Below, one piece after another: positions 49,942 through 60,632 of a stretch of 64,000 bases of DNA. The notes under the pieces were generated by a model. That model saw only the letters and a list, made by a program, of their open reading frames with translations, did not search any database and had not been told where the DNA came from. The first letter of the stretch is position 1. Each line of letters begins with the position of its first letter. Position numbers and translations under genes: made by a program. Origin of the DNA: Capitella teleta (Eukaryota; Annelida; Polychaeta; Capitellidae); assembly GCA_000328365.1 (NCBI GenBank), contig KB305088.1, positions 62,088-126,087 on the forward strand, written 5' to 3'.

Positions 49942-52900
49942 ATGGCGAATCCTGACGTTGATACGCTATCAGGCCTGTTGGCTGAGGCCACCATTGATAA
50001 TTCGAATGGACTCTCCTTCGCCGGCAAGGGTATCAAGATGGACAACGAGGAGGCGGGTGAGCAATCGTTTTGTTGAAAGTTGAAAGTTGATTATTTGATA
50101 ACAGATAAGTTTATTGAAAAAGAAAATAAAGAGAAATGTTCTAGGTTTACCCTGACATAATCAAACTTTTGAAATCACGAAGTTTACTGTCAACTCTTGC
50201 ACTTGCTGAGTCTGTTTTCCCTCTCACAGCCACGGAAGTGATTGACGCCATCAAGAAATGCAAAGAAATGCGATGGTTACGACTCGAGGGGAACACGCTT
50301 GGTGTAGAGGCAGCAAAGGGAATCGCCAAGGCCCTGGAAAAACATCCCGAATTCCAAGTATGTTTTCAAATGATTTGTTATAATTGTCAGTCACTCAGTG
50401 AATCATTTACTTCTTTCAGAGGGCGCTGTGGAGTGATATGTTCACCGGCCGATTAAAAACTGAGATTCCTGATGCCCTAGTGAGTTCTGTCAATCAATAA
50501 ATCAGTCAATTGTTAAATCAATATATCATTATAGAGATTCCTTGGTAACGGAATAATCCTTGCAAATGCTAAGCTAATTGAACTTGATCTGAGTGACAAT
50601 GCCTTCGGACCAAATGGTATGCAAGGTCTTGTTGTGTTCCTGAAAAGTCCGAGTTGCTTCTCGTTGAAAGAGCTTCGACTGAACAACAACGGCTTAGGAA
50701 TCACTGGTGGCAAGGTGAGATCATGCGTTGCTTTTGACTGATTTCTAAGGATTTTTAATAGATGTTGGCCGCGAGTTTACTGGAATGTCACACAAAGAGC
50801 TTAGCTGCAGGCACCCCTCTCGCGCTCAGGGTCTTTGTCTCAGGCAGAGGACGCCTGGAAAATGAGGGATCGATGCGCTTGGCCGAAGCCTTCAAAGCGA
50901 TTGGTTCCCTGGAGGAAGTGCGCATGCCTCAGAACGGAATCTTCCACGAAGGAATCACTGCGTTGGCCGAGGCTTTTGCCTTCAACCCAAAACTGAAAAT
51001 CTTGGATTTGAGCGATAATATTTTTACTGAGAAAGGAGCGTCTGCCATGGCTAAAGTGAGCAAATTGTCGTGAAGTACAAGCACCTATATTGAATTGTTT
51101 CATTTCAGTCTCTGCCAAAGATGTCTGTCTTAGAATCAATGAATTTTGGTGATTGTTTAATCAAAACGAAAGGTGCGCATGCCTTAGCGGCTGTTATCAA
51201 GGGAAACAACCCACTCTTGCAAAGGGTCAACTTATCGTTCAATGAAATTGAGGTCTCCGGAGGCAAAGCCATTGCTGAGGCCGTCAAGAACAAGACTGGC
51301 TTAATTGAACTCGACCTTAACGGTGGGTAACTTAGTCTTATGAATAAATGAATTATTAATTATTTTTCTAATCCAGGCAATCAACTTGGAGATGAAGGTG
51401 TTGAAGTTGTTCGCGGTGCGATGGGAAATGACCAACTCCTGGCATCGTTCAGGTAAAGGATAAAATTTGTGATTGAATTTGAGTTTATTTTTTTGTATTT
51501 TTGCAGTGATGATGAAGGAGTTGATAGTGATGATGATGTGGAGGGCAGTGAGGAGGAAGAACCTGAAGAGGAGGAGGTATGTTTCATTTCTCTCTTACTT
51601 CAGTCAATGTTATTCAATATTCAATATAATTATATCAAATTAATGAAAATACTGAATGCCAGCGGTTGACGGAGCCTTGATTTGAATGATTTCAGGATGA
51701 TGATAATGATGCCGTCATCGTCCAAGATCCAAATCTCGAAGTGCATGGAGTTGGGTTGACCCCCAGGCCTGATGAAAAGGTCAGTCATTCATTAATAATA
51801 ATCTCCCTCAATTGTCAAGTCTAACTTTTATAACAAGTTTGCTAACATGAACGGTTTTAAATTGAGCATGCCTCAAGCAAGCACTCTGTTTAATAATTAT
51901 ATTTATTTTATTTTACAGAGTGCTTGCGGTCTGGCGGACGATATAGCCAAGCTCAAATTATGATCTCAATTGATTAGATAACGAAATGATACTAGTCTCA
52001 TAATAGATTGAAATCCAACGCTTTTCATCTCAGCATGTTAATTATTGTTATTTTAAACAAATATGTTATTTTATCTGCACTCAACTTCCTAACCTTTGAC
52101 CTGTGATATTTTAAGAGAATGTATTTTTTTTTGCGTGTGTTTTTAATCACTTTATTGTCGACCATAAAAAAAACCCCAAAAAACATGACCATAATAAAAA
52201 TAAAACATGCAGTTATGAGTTAGTGTTAACCCTCTATTTATGATTGGTGATGTCAAAAGCATTGAAGTTAAATTGAGTAGTTGATTTCCTCTTGTGCTGA
52301 ACTTGGATTTCAAACCCATTCTGAATCATCTGATAGGAAAGTGCTGATTTTCAAGGAAGCAAAGTGTCACCTATGTTGTCTTCAGATTCTGTTTTGTTCT
52401 TTGAAAACCTTGAAAAGAATTTGAGTTTTATATGCATCTCGAAGATTGCTAATCTGGGAAAATGGAGTTAAGCATTTTGTACATGTAGCTTGAAGCAGTA
52501 GAATTTGAAATTTCCCCCCTGACCATTTTTGAAGCAGCTGCACATGTTTGGGGCTCGCTACTCTGGCAAATACAAAACTCCTTGCCCTTTGGTTAACCAT
52601 TTTTATTATTGGCCTACCGGTAGATATATAGAGATGTATTCTGTGGCAATCTCGATTGGTCAGGAACTCGCATTTTCAATCCTTGAATTTGTTGAAATGA
52701 TCCTGGAAATTCTCCAGGGCCAGTGAGAACCTTGACGTTTAACTGTAAGCTCAGCGTCCTCTAGGATTTGATCGTTCACTGCACTACATAATTATATTCA
52801 CCCCTGTGGAAAGGTTGAATTGAAGAAATTTGCAAGGTCATTATTTTGAAGGACATTCGTTTCTCCACAGACGATCACGGTGGATGAATTCCTGAAGCGT

Positions 52901-53705
52901 CCCTCAGCGTCTTCTCTGCTCTTGCTCGGACCACAAAGATCTGATCTCATTTGCAAACAGGTGACCTCTGATGTTGATTAGCATCATAAATATCCATTAA
53001 ATGTTTCCCTGCAGATCTACAAAGATGACCTCAATGAAGTTGCTCGCACGGTTATCAAGGTGAGTTCGATTTTTCTGAATTAGGAATTGTAATTAATTCG
53101 GAATTTTTTTTAAACTTCCAGATTTCTATGATTCTCACGGAGGGTAATGAGGCAGCCAACAAAGCTGCCTTTGAGTGCACAGGTATGAATGTGTAGCTTG
53201 ATTTATTTTTACTCAATTTCTGCATTTTGTTTAAAAGATGAACTCCTGAAGGAAGCGTTGCCGGGAGATGACACAGTGACAGCTGCCTTCTGCAATGAAT
53301 GCCTCGTTCAACTGGGTCTCCTCAAAGTGAGTGTTCATTTCAACTGGTATGCAAAATTGTTAGCCAACTTCATTACCAGTAATCAATGATATTTTAATAG
53401 TCAACCATATTCTGGAAATTTAATTTCTTTCTTTTACTTCTTTTCAGGCAGAAGATAAGAAATTGACTCTTGTTTTAAACTCTTCCGGTCCATTAATTAT
53501 GCTGACTCATATTGTTAAACAATCATATTTCTCCAAAATGGGAAAAGATATTCTTCAGATATTCATTGCAAAGTGAGTTCAGTTTTTATTTATTTCGATT
53601 GTTTTTAATAATCATAATTTTTTATTTTCTTTCTTCAGACCGAATGCCAAGTTGGATGCATATGCTGACCTGAAACATAAGTTGCTGCAAGCCTTGTTTC
53701 AATAG
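49942..53705 (+). CDS. RANGAP1: Ran GTPase-activating protein 1
   Basis: Fifteen exons join to 565 residues (human 587): 49942-50056, 50230-50357, 50420-50479, 50535-50714, 50762-51055, 51109-51322, 51377-51452, 51507-51576, 51696-51779, 52871-52960, 53015-53059, 53122-53182, 53238-53326, 53448-53572 and 53639-53705. It activates GTP hydrolysis by Ran at the cytoplasmic face of the nuclear pore. Leucine-rich repeats fill about 40-360 ([67 protein letters not shown]). The catalytic-arginine loop region is present as [10 protein letters not shown] Glu/Asp-rich linker follows (exons 8-9), then the C-terminal helical domain, with LK502AE matching the SUMO-acceptor site of vertebrate RanGAP1. Introns are mostly 47-66 bp, except a 1.1-kb intron before exon 10 that holds a possible alternative last exon. 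Confidence 0.97.
51877..51927 (+). promoter_or_regulatory. Hairpin over the alternative acceptor in RANGAP1
   Basis: GCAAGCACTCTGT (51877-51889) is the exact reverse complement of ACAGAGTGCTTGC (51915-51927). The acceptor AG of the candidate alternative exon (51917-51918) lies inside the right arm, so pairing would hide the splice site. Confidence 0.6.
51919..51963 (+). CDS. RANGAP1: Candidate alternative last exon of RANGAP1
   Basis: Within intron 9, an acceptor with a good pyrimidine tract (TTTATTTTATTTTACAG) precedes 14 codons ([14 protein letters not shown]) and a TGA, in the correct phase (0) with exon 9. An AATAAA follows at 52193-52198. Use of this exon would end the protein after the acidic linker, without the SUMO-acceptor domain. 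This is inferred from splice-site quality and frame; no transcript evidence. Confidence 0.35.
   Translation, partial: SACGLADDIAKLKL
52000..52870 (+). other. Remainder of RANGAP1 intron 9
   Basis: AT-rich, no exon recognised. Open frames at 52382-52600 (-) and 52529-52726 (+) show no motif. Confidence 0.5.
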
Positions 53706-53835
53706 TGAAATGTTCATTTATTTAACTGCATTTATTTTAAAGGAATGTTATCCTGGAAAAGGAAGAATACATTAAAGTCTCTGTCTATGAAATGATGTGT
53801 TCATTCTGTCTTTGGATTTTTGTATTGGAAAAAAT

Positions 53836-53841
53836 AATAAA
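53836..53841 (+). terminator. Polyadenylation signal of RANGAP1
   Basis: AATAAA 131 bases after the stop codon. Confidence 0.7.
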
Positions 53842-54295
53842 AATTATAGTGTGGCCATCCCACTAGAGTGCTTGTAAGACGACGTGTCTTGTTTCTCTAC
53901 TGTCAATTTTGTCTATTCGTGATATAGTTTAAAAGAAGTTGACAGAGAAATGAAGTTGACAGTATTATCGAGTCTTCTCGACACACGTGTTCGAGTCTCT
54001 TATAGTGTATACCAAAGGATGGGGCTATCTTGAAAACCCGCTGTCTTTAGACGATGGCTTTTAATCTGAGCCATTGAAGAATAATGCTCTTTTTCAACCA
54101 ACTTTTAATATCAATTCATTTTCTCTTTCAACTGAACAGAATAGAACTTAGTATTGTCAACGCAAGTTTTCTCCAGTGAAATTGTCCATGTACTATACGC
54201 ACTAAGTGGCAATGCAGAGGCTAAAATTCTATGAAATACGATGCATTGATTCACGCAGACACAAGAAGCCATAGAAGCTATAGAACCAATAAACT

Positions 54296-54301
54296 TTTAT
54301 T
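54296..54301 (-). terminator. Polyadenylation signal overlapping an FkbM stop codon
   Basis: The terminal codons read GAA TAA AAG on the minus strand, so the TAA stop is contained in an AATAAA hexamer. Confidence 0.5.
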
Positions 54302-54824
54302 CCTTAAACAAACCCTTTCTCACAAAAGTGACCACCATCCCCTCCTGTCGTCCGCCACCCGTCTGCGCTTTCAGTTCTCCCAAACAATCATGCAAACCAA
54401 CTCCTTCCATGAACAACTTAATCTCCGCCAGATATTGCTTACTATTTGCCTTTGACATATAATGTGGTTGAAATGTCACAGTGATGACGTCAATGGTCAC
54501 TGCTCCGAACGGAAACGTCTTGATGACATCCAGTTCCATTCCTGCTACGTCTAGCGAGAAGTAGTCCACGTGTTGAATGTCCACCGCCGACAAGATGGAG
54601 GGCAGAGGGAAGCACTCGACTCGCTCGGATCGCAGCCGCTGTTGCTCAGATTCCTGCGGAAATTTCAAAAGAACACTACTCGTACAGCAGTTGATACACG
54701 GGAAATATAATTCATGGAAGTTGAGGGGCGCAGCTGTTGTTGATTGGAAAGTTATTTCGGATGTAACCCCTTCGTTCCCGGTGACTCGTTCATAAAGCAT
54801 TGCTGGATGTGCATTACATGCACT
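54297..54824 (-). CDS. FkbM-type methyltransferase, C-terminal exon
   Basis: The last exon of an FkbM (Methyltransf_21, 'Star-like') gene. A splice acceptor (ATTTCCAG) precedes it; the reading frame needs a phase-2 donor completing (N)ACNAHPAM. Visible: the NAC segment common after motif II of this family, ECFPLPSILSAV, then VDYFSLDVAGMELDVIKTFPF, the family's SAM-fold core (xDYFSLDVEGxExDVLKTIPF), and a terminal VVTFVRKG strand. The 5' exons that should encode the FLDLGxGDG half were not found in the 1.5 kb upstream. An internal acceptor-like site (54542-54543) would instead let the upstream FkbM exon (56392-57097) splice in frame at G-M-E-L-D. Either this is a separate paralogue with distant 5' exons, or the two share a 3' end. 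The substrate of animal FkbM proteins is unknown to me. Confidence 0.75.
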   Translation of the reverse strand, partial: SACNAHPAMLYERVTGNEGVTSEITFQSTTAAPLNFHELYFPCINCCTSSVLLKFPQESEQQRLRSERVECFPLPSILSAVDIQHVDYFSLDVAGMELDVIKTFPFGAVTIDVITVTFQPHYMSKANSKQYLAEIKLFMEGVGLHDCLGELKAQTGGGRQEGMVVTFVRKGLFKE

Positions 54825-54849
54825 GGAAATAATATACTTTATGAAAATC

Positions 54850-55160
54850 TTTGGAGGGCCATTGGAGACCGAGCATGCAAAGAGTCGACTCGTTGAATCT
54901 CATTTGTCGTAATTTAATTGCATGGGCCACTAATCATGATTGTACAAGCTAACCTCCATGTCCATGAATGGACAAATGTGAATTTTGTAGATGGAGGCAC
55001 CAATCATAACGCACTCACAACGAACTTCGTAATGCGGTTGCCTACTGTTTCGTTGGTAGAAAGGGATATGGAAAGTAGAAATGACAGTGTAATTGTTATC
55101 CGCATTATAAATACATATTTATAAGATCAAAATATAACAGCGGAAAAAGGTTTAAAACAC
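54850..55160. other. Intronic or intergenic DNA between FkbM exon and tRNA-Val
   Basis: No gene recognised. One AATCATAACGCAC motif lies near 55006. Confidence 0.4.
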
Positions 55161-55233
55161 AGGTTCCGCCGGGTTTCGAACCCGGGACCTTCTGCGTGTT
55201 AGGCAGATGTGATAACCACTACACCACGGAGCC
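55161..55233 (-). tRNA. tRNA-Val (anticodon AAC)
   Basis: A full cloverleaf reads on the minus strand. The 5' acceptor strand is GGCTCCG, box A TGGTGTAGTGG, anticodon loop CTAACAC with anticodon AAC, T-arm GGTTCGAAACC (box B), and 3' acceptor strand CGGAACC. The sequence closely matches animal tRNA-Val(AAC), with no intron. Two oddities: position 3 is C opposite A70 (canonical T-A), and the discriminator base is T rather than A. A TTTT stretch follows within about 10 bases as Pol III terminator. It may be a functional variant or a slightly decayed copy. Confidence 0.88.
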
Positions 55234-55239
55234 ATGTTG

Positions 55240-56380
55240 ACTACATTGCACGGAGTCAGTATTCTTTACATGTATTAGGAGTCATGGTCAAAATCATTAT
55301 CATTATCATCATGGCATAAAAAAAGGAAAAAGGGATGTACCGCTCCACCCTCTCTCTTGGTGGCGCGTTCAATGTGTGCCACGGTTGAATCAACGTCCGA
55401 TTTAGCCTCTTTGGCTCAGGTGTGTTCAGGTCCCTCGTTTATCATCAGATGGTCGGGGATTGTTATAACGATGGTCCGATTGACTGCATATCACTGAAAT
55501 GAACACTACGTCTGCTTCTTCACTGCATCTCCAGCGTCCAGGCATTTGGCCCTTGCGTTGAATTCTGTTGTACCATGGGCGATTATACCACCCGGGCACC
55601 CCCTCTGTCTGTTGAGTCCTGTGATCTTTGCGTGTCAACACGTTGCATCCCCCAGTGCAAATGACGCCCATCTAGTCTTTGCCATTAGTGCTTTGTGGCA
55701 TGTTCGACATCTCCATCAGTTATGTCGATGTCATACCCTTCCGCAACACGAAAGCATATCTCGGAGGCTGTGGCCCTAGCTGGAATCGTCCTTTCCCTGA
55801 TATACGTGGTTGGATTCAGTGGCGGAATTATTGGTGCCCTCAATTGAGTTCTCAATGGACTTGTGTGGGTTGGTACATGTTTTAAGTTGAATTAATCTTT
55901 TCACGTCTCCTGGTTGGCTGTGGTCGTGTGAGCGAAAGTTCAAAGTTCATTTAGTGAGTCTACTGTTGACATTGGCATATATTTGGATGAACTCATGTAG
56001 CTCATACTGTCTTGTGTTCCAGTGTAAGCATGACATAGCTTCTGTGCACTACACCTGACCTTGTTCTTCCACGCACACAAATTCCTTCGCCTCATTTTTT
56101 ACGGAATGCTCATACCTGTATTGGTTGCTATAGGCAACATGTGTGAAAGCACGCGTGAATCGGACAACGTTTTACGCCACGGGCCTCATTACTCCTGGCC
56201 CTGGGCCCTCCCTCGTATACTTTGACAACCACAATATTCCATGATAGATAGAAAGCCTGTGCATCACAAGCATACATGGTGGTACACGTTACGCCTACTG
56301 TATTGCAAAGTTGCTGATGTTGAAAAAAAAAACCTATTTGTAGATTTAGTCAAGTGATAGGCCAATAACCTACTATGTGG
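55240..56380. other. No gene recognised
   Basis: Searched on the minus strand for further FkbM exons (FLDLG, TGLLVE, DYFSLD-type motifs) without success. Open frames at 55426-55671 (-), 55546-55779 (+) and 55679-55885 (+) overlap one another and have no recognisable product. Confidence 0.4.
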
Positions 56381-56391
56381 TCAATAGCAAA

Positions 56392-57097
56392 TTTGTTTGT
56401 TACCTGACATGAGCATAAAATAATCAATGCATTGTGCACTAACCGGTGGCCAATCTCCGATAATCCTCGGGATATTATCCTGCACGAACAATGCCTGATA
56501 TCGAGTTATATTCCCAGCACTAGCACAAGCATTCAATGACATTGCTTTCCTTCTGAATCCAAGAGCATTCTTGTATTTCTTAGTATGTGGCTCGACTAGG
56601 AGCCCCGTCCAGTTGCGAGTTTTCTCGAGGTATAGAGTATTAGAAAACACCGAGCCATCGCCTGATCCAAGGTCAAGGAAATATCCATTCACTTTGCCTT
56701 TTAGCACTTTGTTAACAAAGTTACCCCGCCCTTCTTCGAAATACTTCTTGTTTAACTGCGAAAGCTTTTTCTCGTTGTAGGGCTGCGTTGATGGTCCAAC
56801 GATACGAGTTCCGATAAACCAAATCAAATCTTCGTCATCCACAGATAGGGTTCCATTTTGCGTCCCTGTTATTCTTGCAGCGAGGTCTTCGGTTGGCTGT
56901 TTCATGTGGTGAAACACTCTTCTTCTGATGACGTAATCTGGATGTCCTTTCAGCGGAGTGTTATATGAAAACTGAGCAATGGATTTTAATCCAATATAAA
57001 GCCAGCTCAATGCTGTGAAAACGTATAAGAACATTATGGCGAACTCCATTTTCATGGTGGGGAACGTTGCAAAACGTATGCATGTATCTATAAACAC
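56392..57097 (-). CDS. FkbM-type ('Star-like') methyltransferase, N-terminal exon
   Basis: A 5' exon of about 235 codons with a short N-terminal tail, a signal-anchor helix (about 19-43, FAIMFLYVFTALSWLYIGL), and the first half of an FkbM methyltransferase fold. Motif I is GYFLDLGSGDGSVFSNTLYLEK (139-159), followed by WTGLLVEP (163-170) and KAMSLNACAS (184-193). The exon ends at a GTAACA donor (ATG TCA G|GTAACA) after IDYFMLMS, exactly where the family continues G-x-E-x-D. Unspliced, the frame stops after nine more codons. The exon lacks the ECFPL-like segment seen in the 54.3-54.8 kb exon. The start could be Met1 or Met15/17. Expected to be a type II membrane protein of the secretory pathway. 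The C-terminal half must come from a downstream exon; one in-frame candidate acceptor is at 54541. Confidence 0.8.
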
Positions 57098-57109
57098 GTG
57101 CTTTATATG

Positions 57110-58360
57110 TTATGAGGCGAGGAGTAATTGATCTTTACTCATTAACACTGAAGTACATGGTTGATTTATCGTCTTTTGATGTTATTTTTTATATTGTCGA
57201 ATGTCGCCACCTGTTTGTAATTACATGCCTTGTCAAATTACAATCACGAAAATGCCTTATTATCACGCAAAAAGCTGTCTCGCTGTTGATCTGTCATTGC
57301 TGTACCTATCGTTCCGGATGTGCGTCAGAGAATTGCGATCGAATGGTATTTCACGTGATCATAATAAGACGTTTTCTAAACTTTTCACAGCAGACGCAAT
57401 ATCTGGCGCTTCTACTGCATGTAATATTATCTATAGATTAAACCCATAAAGCTGCGATAATCAACGAAATATATTATTTGTTCTTTGAACCTGATGATTG
57501 TACATAAAACATATATATGTATGCCATATAGATTGATTGAAAATAGGGTTAGGTCAATTTTCATATTTAAATCAGCTTTTGCGGTGATCACATTATTGGC
57601 CGCCATTACGTATGCCGAAGAATTCAGACGACATAATTGTATCAATTTTTTATTATTGATCATTTTTATAACTTTAAAGTCATAAATTATTGTGACTTGA
57701 TTCGCATATAATAATGTGCCCAGAAATATATGTAATTAAGTAGTTACAGTAATTACAGTAGTTACAGTAATTACAGCAATACAATCAATTGTTTAGGTTT
57801 TAGTTATATTTTACCGGCCATTTATATCAACAGTATACACACATATGTGTCTCTCAATTATTGCAAACATGATTTCTAACACAACTGATAACGACTCAAT
57901 CTTCTTCGGTGGTTCAGTTATAGGAATGTAACTTCAACTAACCCCACGACGCCTGTTACGTCGGAGGGTTTGGGGCAATAAACACAGGTGACGGACCGTG
58001 ACACGCGTTTCGAGAGAGGCATGTGCACAATGCAACTGCGGATCCGGGAACTAAACCTTGGATTCCTCGCATGTTGCAAGCTGACTCCCATGCAAATCAA
58101 ACCTCCCCCTCAAAAATACACAGTGTCTCAGTGACAGCTCACTTACACTCGCCTACTCGATCCAATCCAGACTCACCCGTTGCTCGTTAACGAGGGTGAG
58201 TTAGCTGATACCAGATTACTTGATATTGCTAACTCACGCACGAGGTGTTATTGTTATTTACGAGACGACGAATAAACGACCCCAAACGGATTGGGTTACG
58301 CTTGCTATATATGGACATGTTATCATAATTATGGTATTAAATATAGTATCAGTTACCTTG
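57110..58360. other. Intergenic DNA upstream of the FkbM gene
   Basis: No gene recognised. Contains a tandem 18-bp unit (AGTAGTTACAGTAATTAC, about 57738-57776). Open frames at 57112-57441 and 57427-57663 are AT-rich and featureless. Confidence 0.45.
57738..57776. repeat. Short tandem repeat, 18-bp unit x2
   Basis: Alternating GTAATTACAGTA and GTTACAGTA words, about two copies of an 18-bp unit. Confidence 0.8.
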
Positions 58361-58370
58361 TTCTCCATAT

Positions 58371-58443
58371 GGGGAGCTAGCTCAGATGGTAGAGCGCTCG
58401 CTTAGCATGCGAGAGGTACGGGGATCGATGCCCCGGTTCTCCA
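58371..58443 (+). tRNA. tRNA-Ala (anticodon AGC)
   Basis: 73 bases including the discriminator A. Acceptor strand GGGGAGC pairs with the 3' strand GTTCTCC and contains the G3-U70 wobble that specifies alanine. Box A is TAGCTCAGATGG, anticodon loop CTTAGCATG with AGC, and box B GGATCGATGCC. No intron. A run of eight T at 58453-58460 is the Pol III terminator. Confidence 0.97.
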
Positions 58444-58452
58444 ATTGTTAAC

Positions 58453-58460
58453 TTTTTTTT
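58453..58460 (+). terminator. Pol III T-run terminator of tRNA-Ala
   Basis: TTTTTTTT ten bases after the mature 3' end of tRNA-Ala. Confidence 0.85.
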
Positions 58461-58469
58461 CTCTCATTT

Positions 58470-60600
58470 GACACTAGCGTCTTGTGAACTTCTTGCGAAT
58501 TACACACTGACGACAAAGCACTTTATTTAAAAACCGGAAGGGGTGTCGGAGATCTGAACGCTTGGAAATTCGTGGGAATGCTCAAAATGATGTATTGCAA
58601 TTTGAAAAATAGGAATGTATTTTGAATACGCACCTATAATATAACAAAGGCTTTCGTCGCTTAATGATTTACTTGTAAAGCGACTAAATGCACAGCATAT
58701 TGCCACCGAAATTCAGTTGTTTTAAAAGTGCGCAAAATCAGGGATTATGGTATGGTATTAAACTTATTGAAAACATACAGGACGAGATGCTAACGCGAGA
58801 TACGAGAACGTGAAATTGCTTGGTGAATATAGCAAACCTATAATCGATCTAAAATGTAGCTATGGGGTATGTTTTCTGTATATACTTTACATGCATCATT
58901 GAGTTCGTTATGACAACTATTATCTATATTGATCAGCGAAATGAAGGCATAAATTTTCTGACTTCAGGTATTACGGAAGGCTGAAATGCAATCAGCACTC
59001 CCACAGAGTAAGCCTTACATCCAAGGATGTTAATAGTAGTGGAAATCATTGCTTACATCGCGTCAATTCCAAACAGAGATCAGTGCTTGGCCGCAGGGTG
59101 GCACCATGCGAATCACTTGCAGCCCCTGGGTTTGCAAAATGTATTGGTTTTTGAAAAGAACATGAACCAAACAACGTGACGCATTCAGTTACATCAGAGT
59201 GGTTCCTGTCGGTCCTCCGGATATGGGATATCGAGTTAAAGATTTCTTACCGATAAATTGGCATGAACTAAAAATGAAACATCAGGTTTAGCAGACGGTG
59301 TTACCACTTGCTCCCGTGTCGGTGGCGCCGTGATGAGTGACTGCCTATGATTCTGGCAAATGCATCCCACCGATAATCATGATCAAGGAAAAGAAATTGC
59401 TCTGATCATAAAATAATGAATTACAATCCCGACTGCACAAACATTTTGCGCTTTATCAATCCGTTAGGCTGGTGTAAAATGGTATCAAAATCGCGTTATG
59501 TTCCAATCATAGAGCACCTCGATATGTATCTCCATAGCATGTCTGAATTGTGTGTCACTATATCTATTCTTACTTGTTCGCGCCAGTGCTGCCTCCTAGG
59601 AATCGCCTCGATTGCTGTACTCATTGAATATAGGAAACCTATATTGGAGGCCTATACTCAATCAGTTAAGCTGACCGTGGTCATGCACGTCGCTCTAGAG
59701 GTGGTCCGAGCGGTCAACCACATCGAATCACAAATAACACAATAAATTTAATTGAATACAAGTGTCCCCGGGAAGACACGGATAGGATTTGTTGCGTTTC
59801 GTTTCACATAATTATTAAAATGGAGAACACATCAAGTTTAAATGATTGAACTTACAATAAGACACAACGATGTCACCGTTTTTGGGAAATAATTGTACCC
59901 ATATATTTATGCGCAACTCTGGATGCCACTTTATTTTATTGATTTTAGAATATTTAGATTTCTAACATGATACTTCGATATCTCTTTAAAAGAATAACTG
60001 ATGCTATTTCGGGGAAATAAAATATTGACCCCGAATCAGCTTGTTACGTAAAGTTTTGCCGAAACTTAAAAAAACAAAAAAACAAAAAAAACATAAAAGG
60101 ATTGCGGCAAACATGATTACCATTAGGCCTCCTTTAGATGCATTGATTTCAATAAAACTTAACACAAACATGCGAATTAACACTAACATGTGTTTGACAA
60201 ATAACTGTATAATTCACATAATGTTTTCCCATTTTTATTCATGTTTAATCACCAAAGAGAATCTAATTTTATGTCGTGCTAGCGCATTCTACCGGGCTTC
60301 ATTTTATAATAATTCTATCATATTTTTACAATTAAATTTATTTTTCATTGCCTAGGTGAGTCTATGAGGAAAATATCGGAAAAATCCGTCGATGATCTAT
60401 AGTTTAAAATCGATGTTTAATAAGCGCGTAAATCATGAGTTCGTCGCATTTTGACGAAAAATACTGACCGTTGCATCATTCAAATTGATGCCAGAGGCGA
60501 TCACGTGCCTTTCTTGGAAATTCAATGCTTGCAATTTTTATCTGGAAATCTAACCTATATTCAAGTCAAATTTAAAGATTCTGTGATAACACGTTCTGTG
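58470..60600. other. Intergenic DNA, no gene recognised
   Basis: The longest open frame (59416-59745, +, 109 codons) has no motif known to me. An A-rich low-complexity patch lies at about 60068-60095. No tRNA, splice-flanked exon or conserved domain seen. Confidence 0.45.
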
Positions 60601-60632
60601 TGAGGCCGAGAACTTTTCGAACAACCCTCGTA
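60601..60632 (-). mobile_element. Mariner-like terminal inverted repeat remnant
   Basis: Read on the minus strand the sequence begins TA-CGAGGGTTGTTCGAAAAG and continues TTCTCGG. This resembles mariner/Tc1-superfamily ends that start next to a TA target. The element would extend toward lower coordinates. No matching opposite end or transposase was found there, so this is an isolated or truncated end. Confidence 0.4.

Noticed and set aside
55426-55885. Extra FkbM exon between the two FkbM segments
   Set aside because: Read in all frames on the minus strand; none of the family motifs is present.
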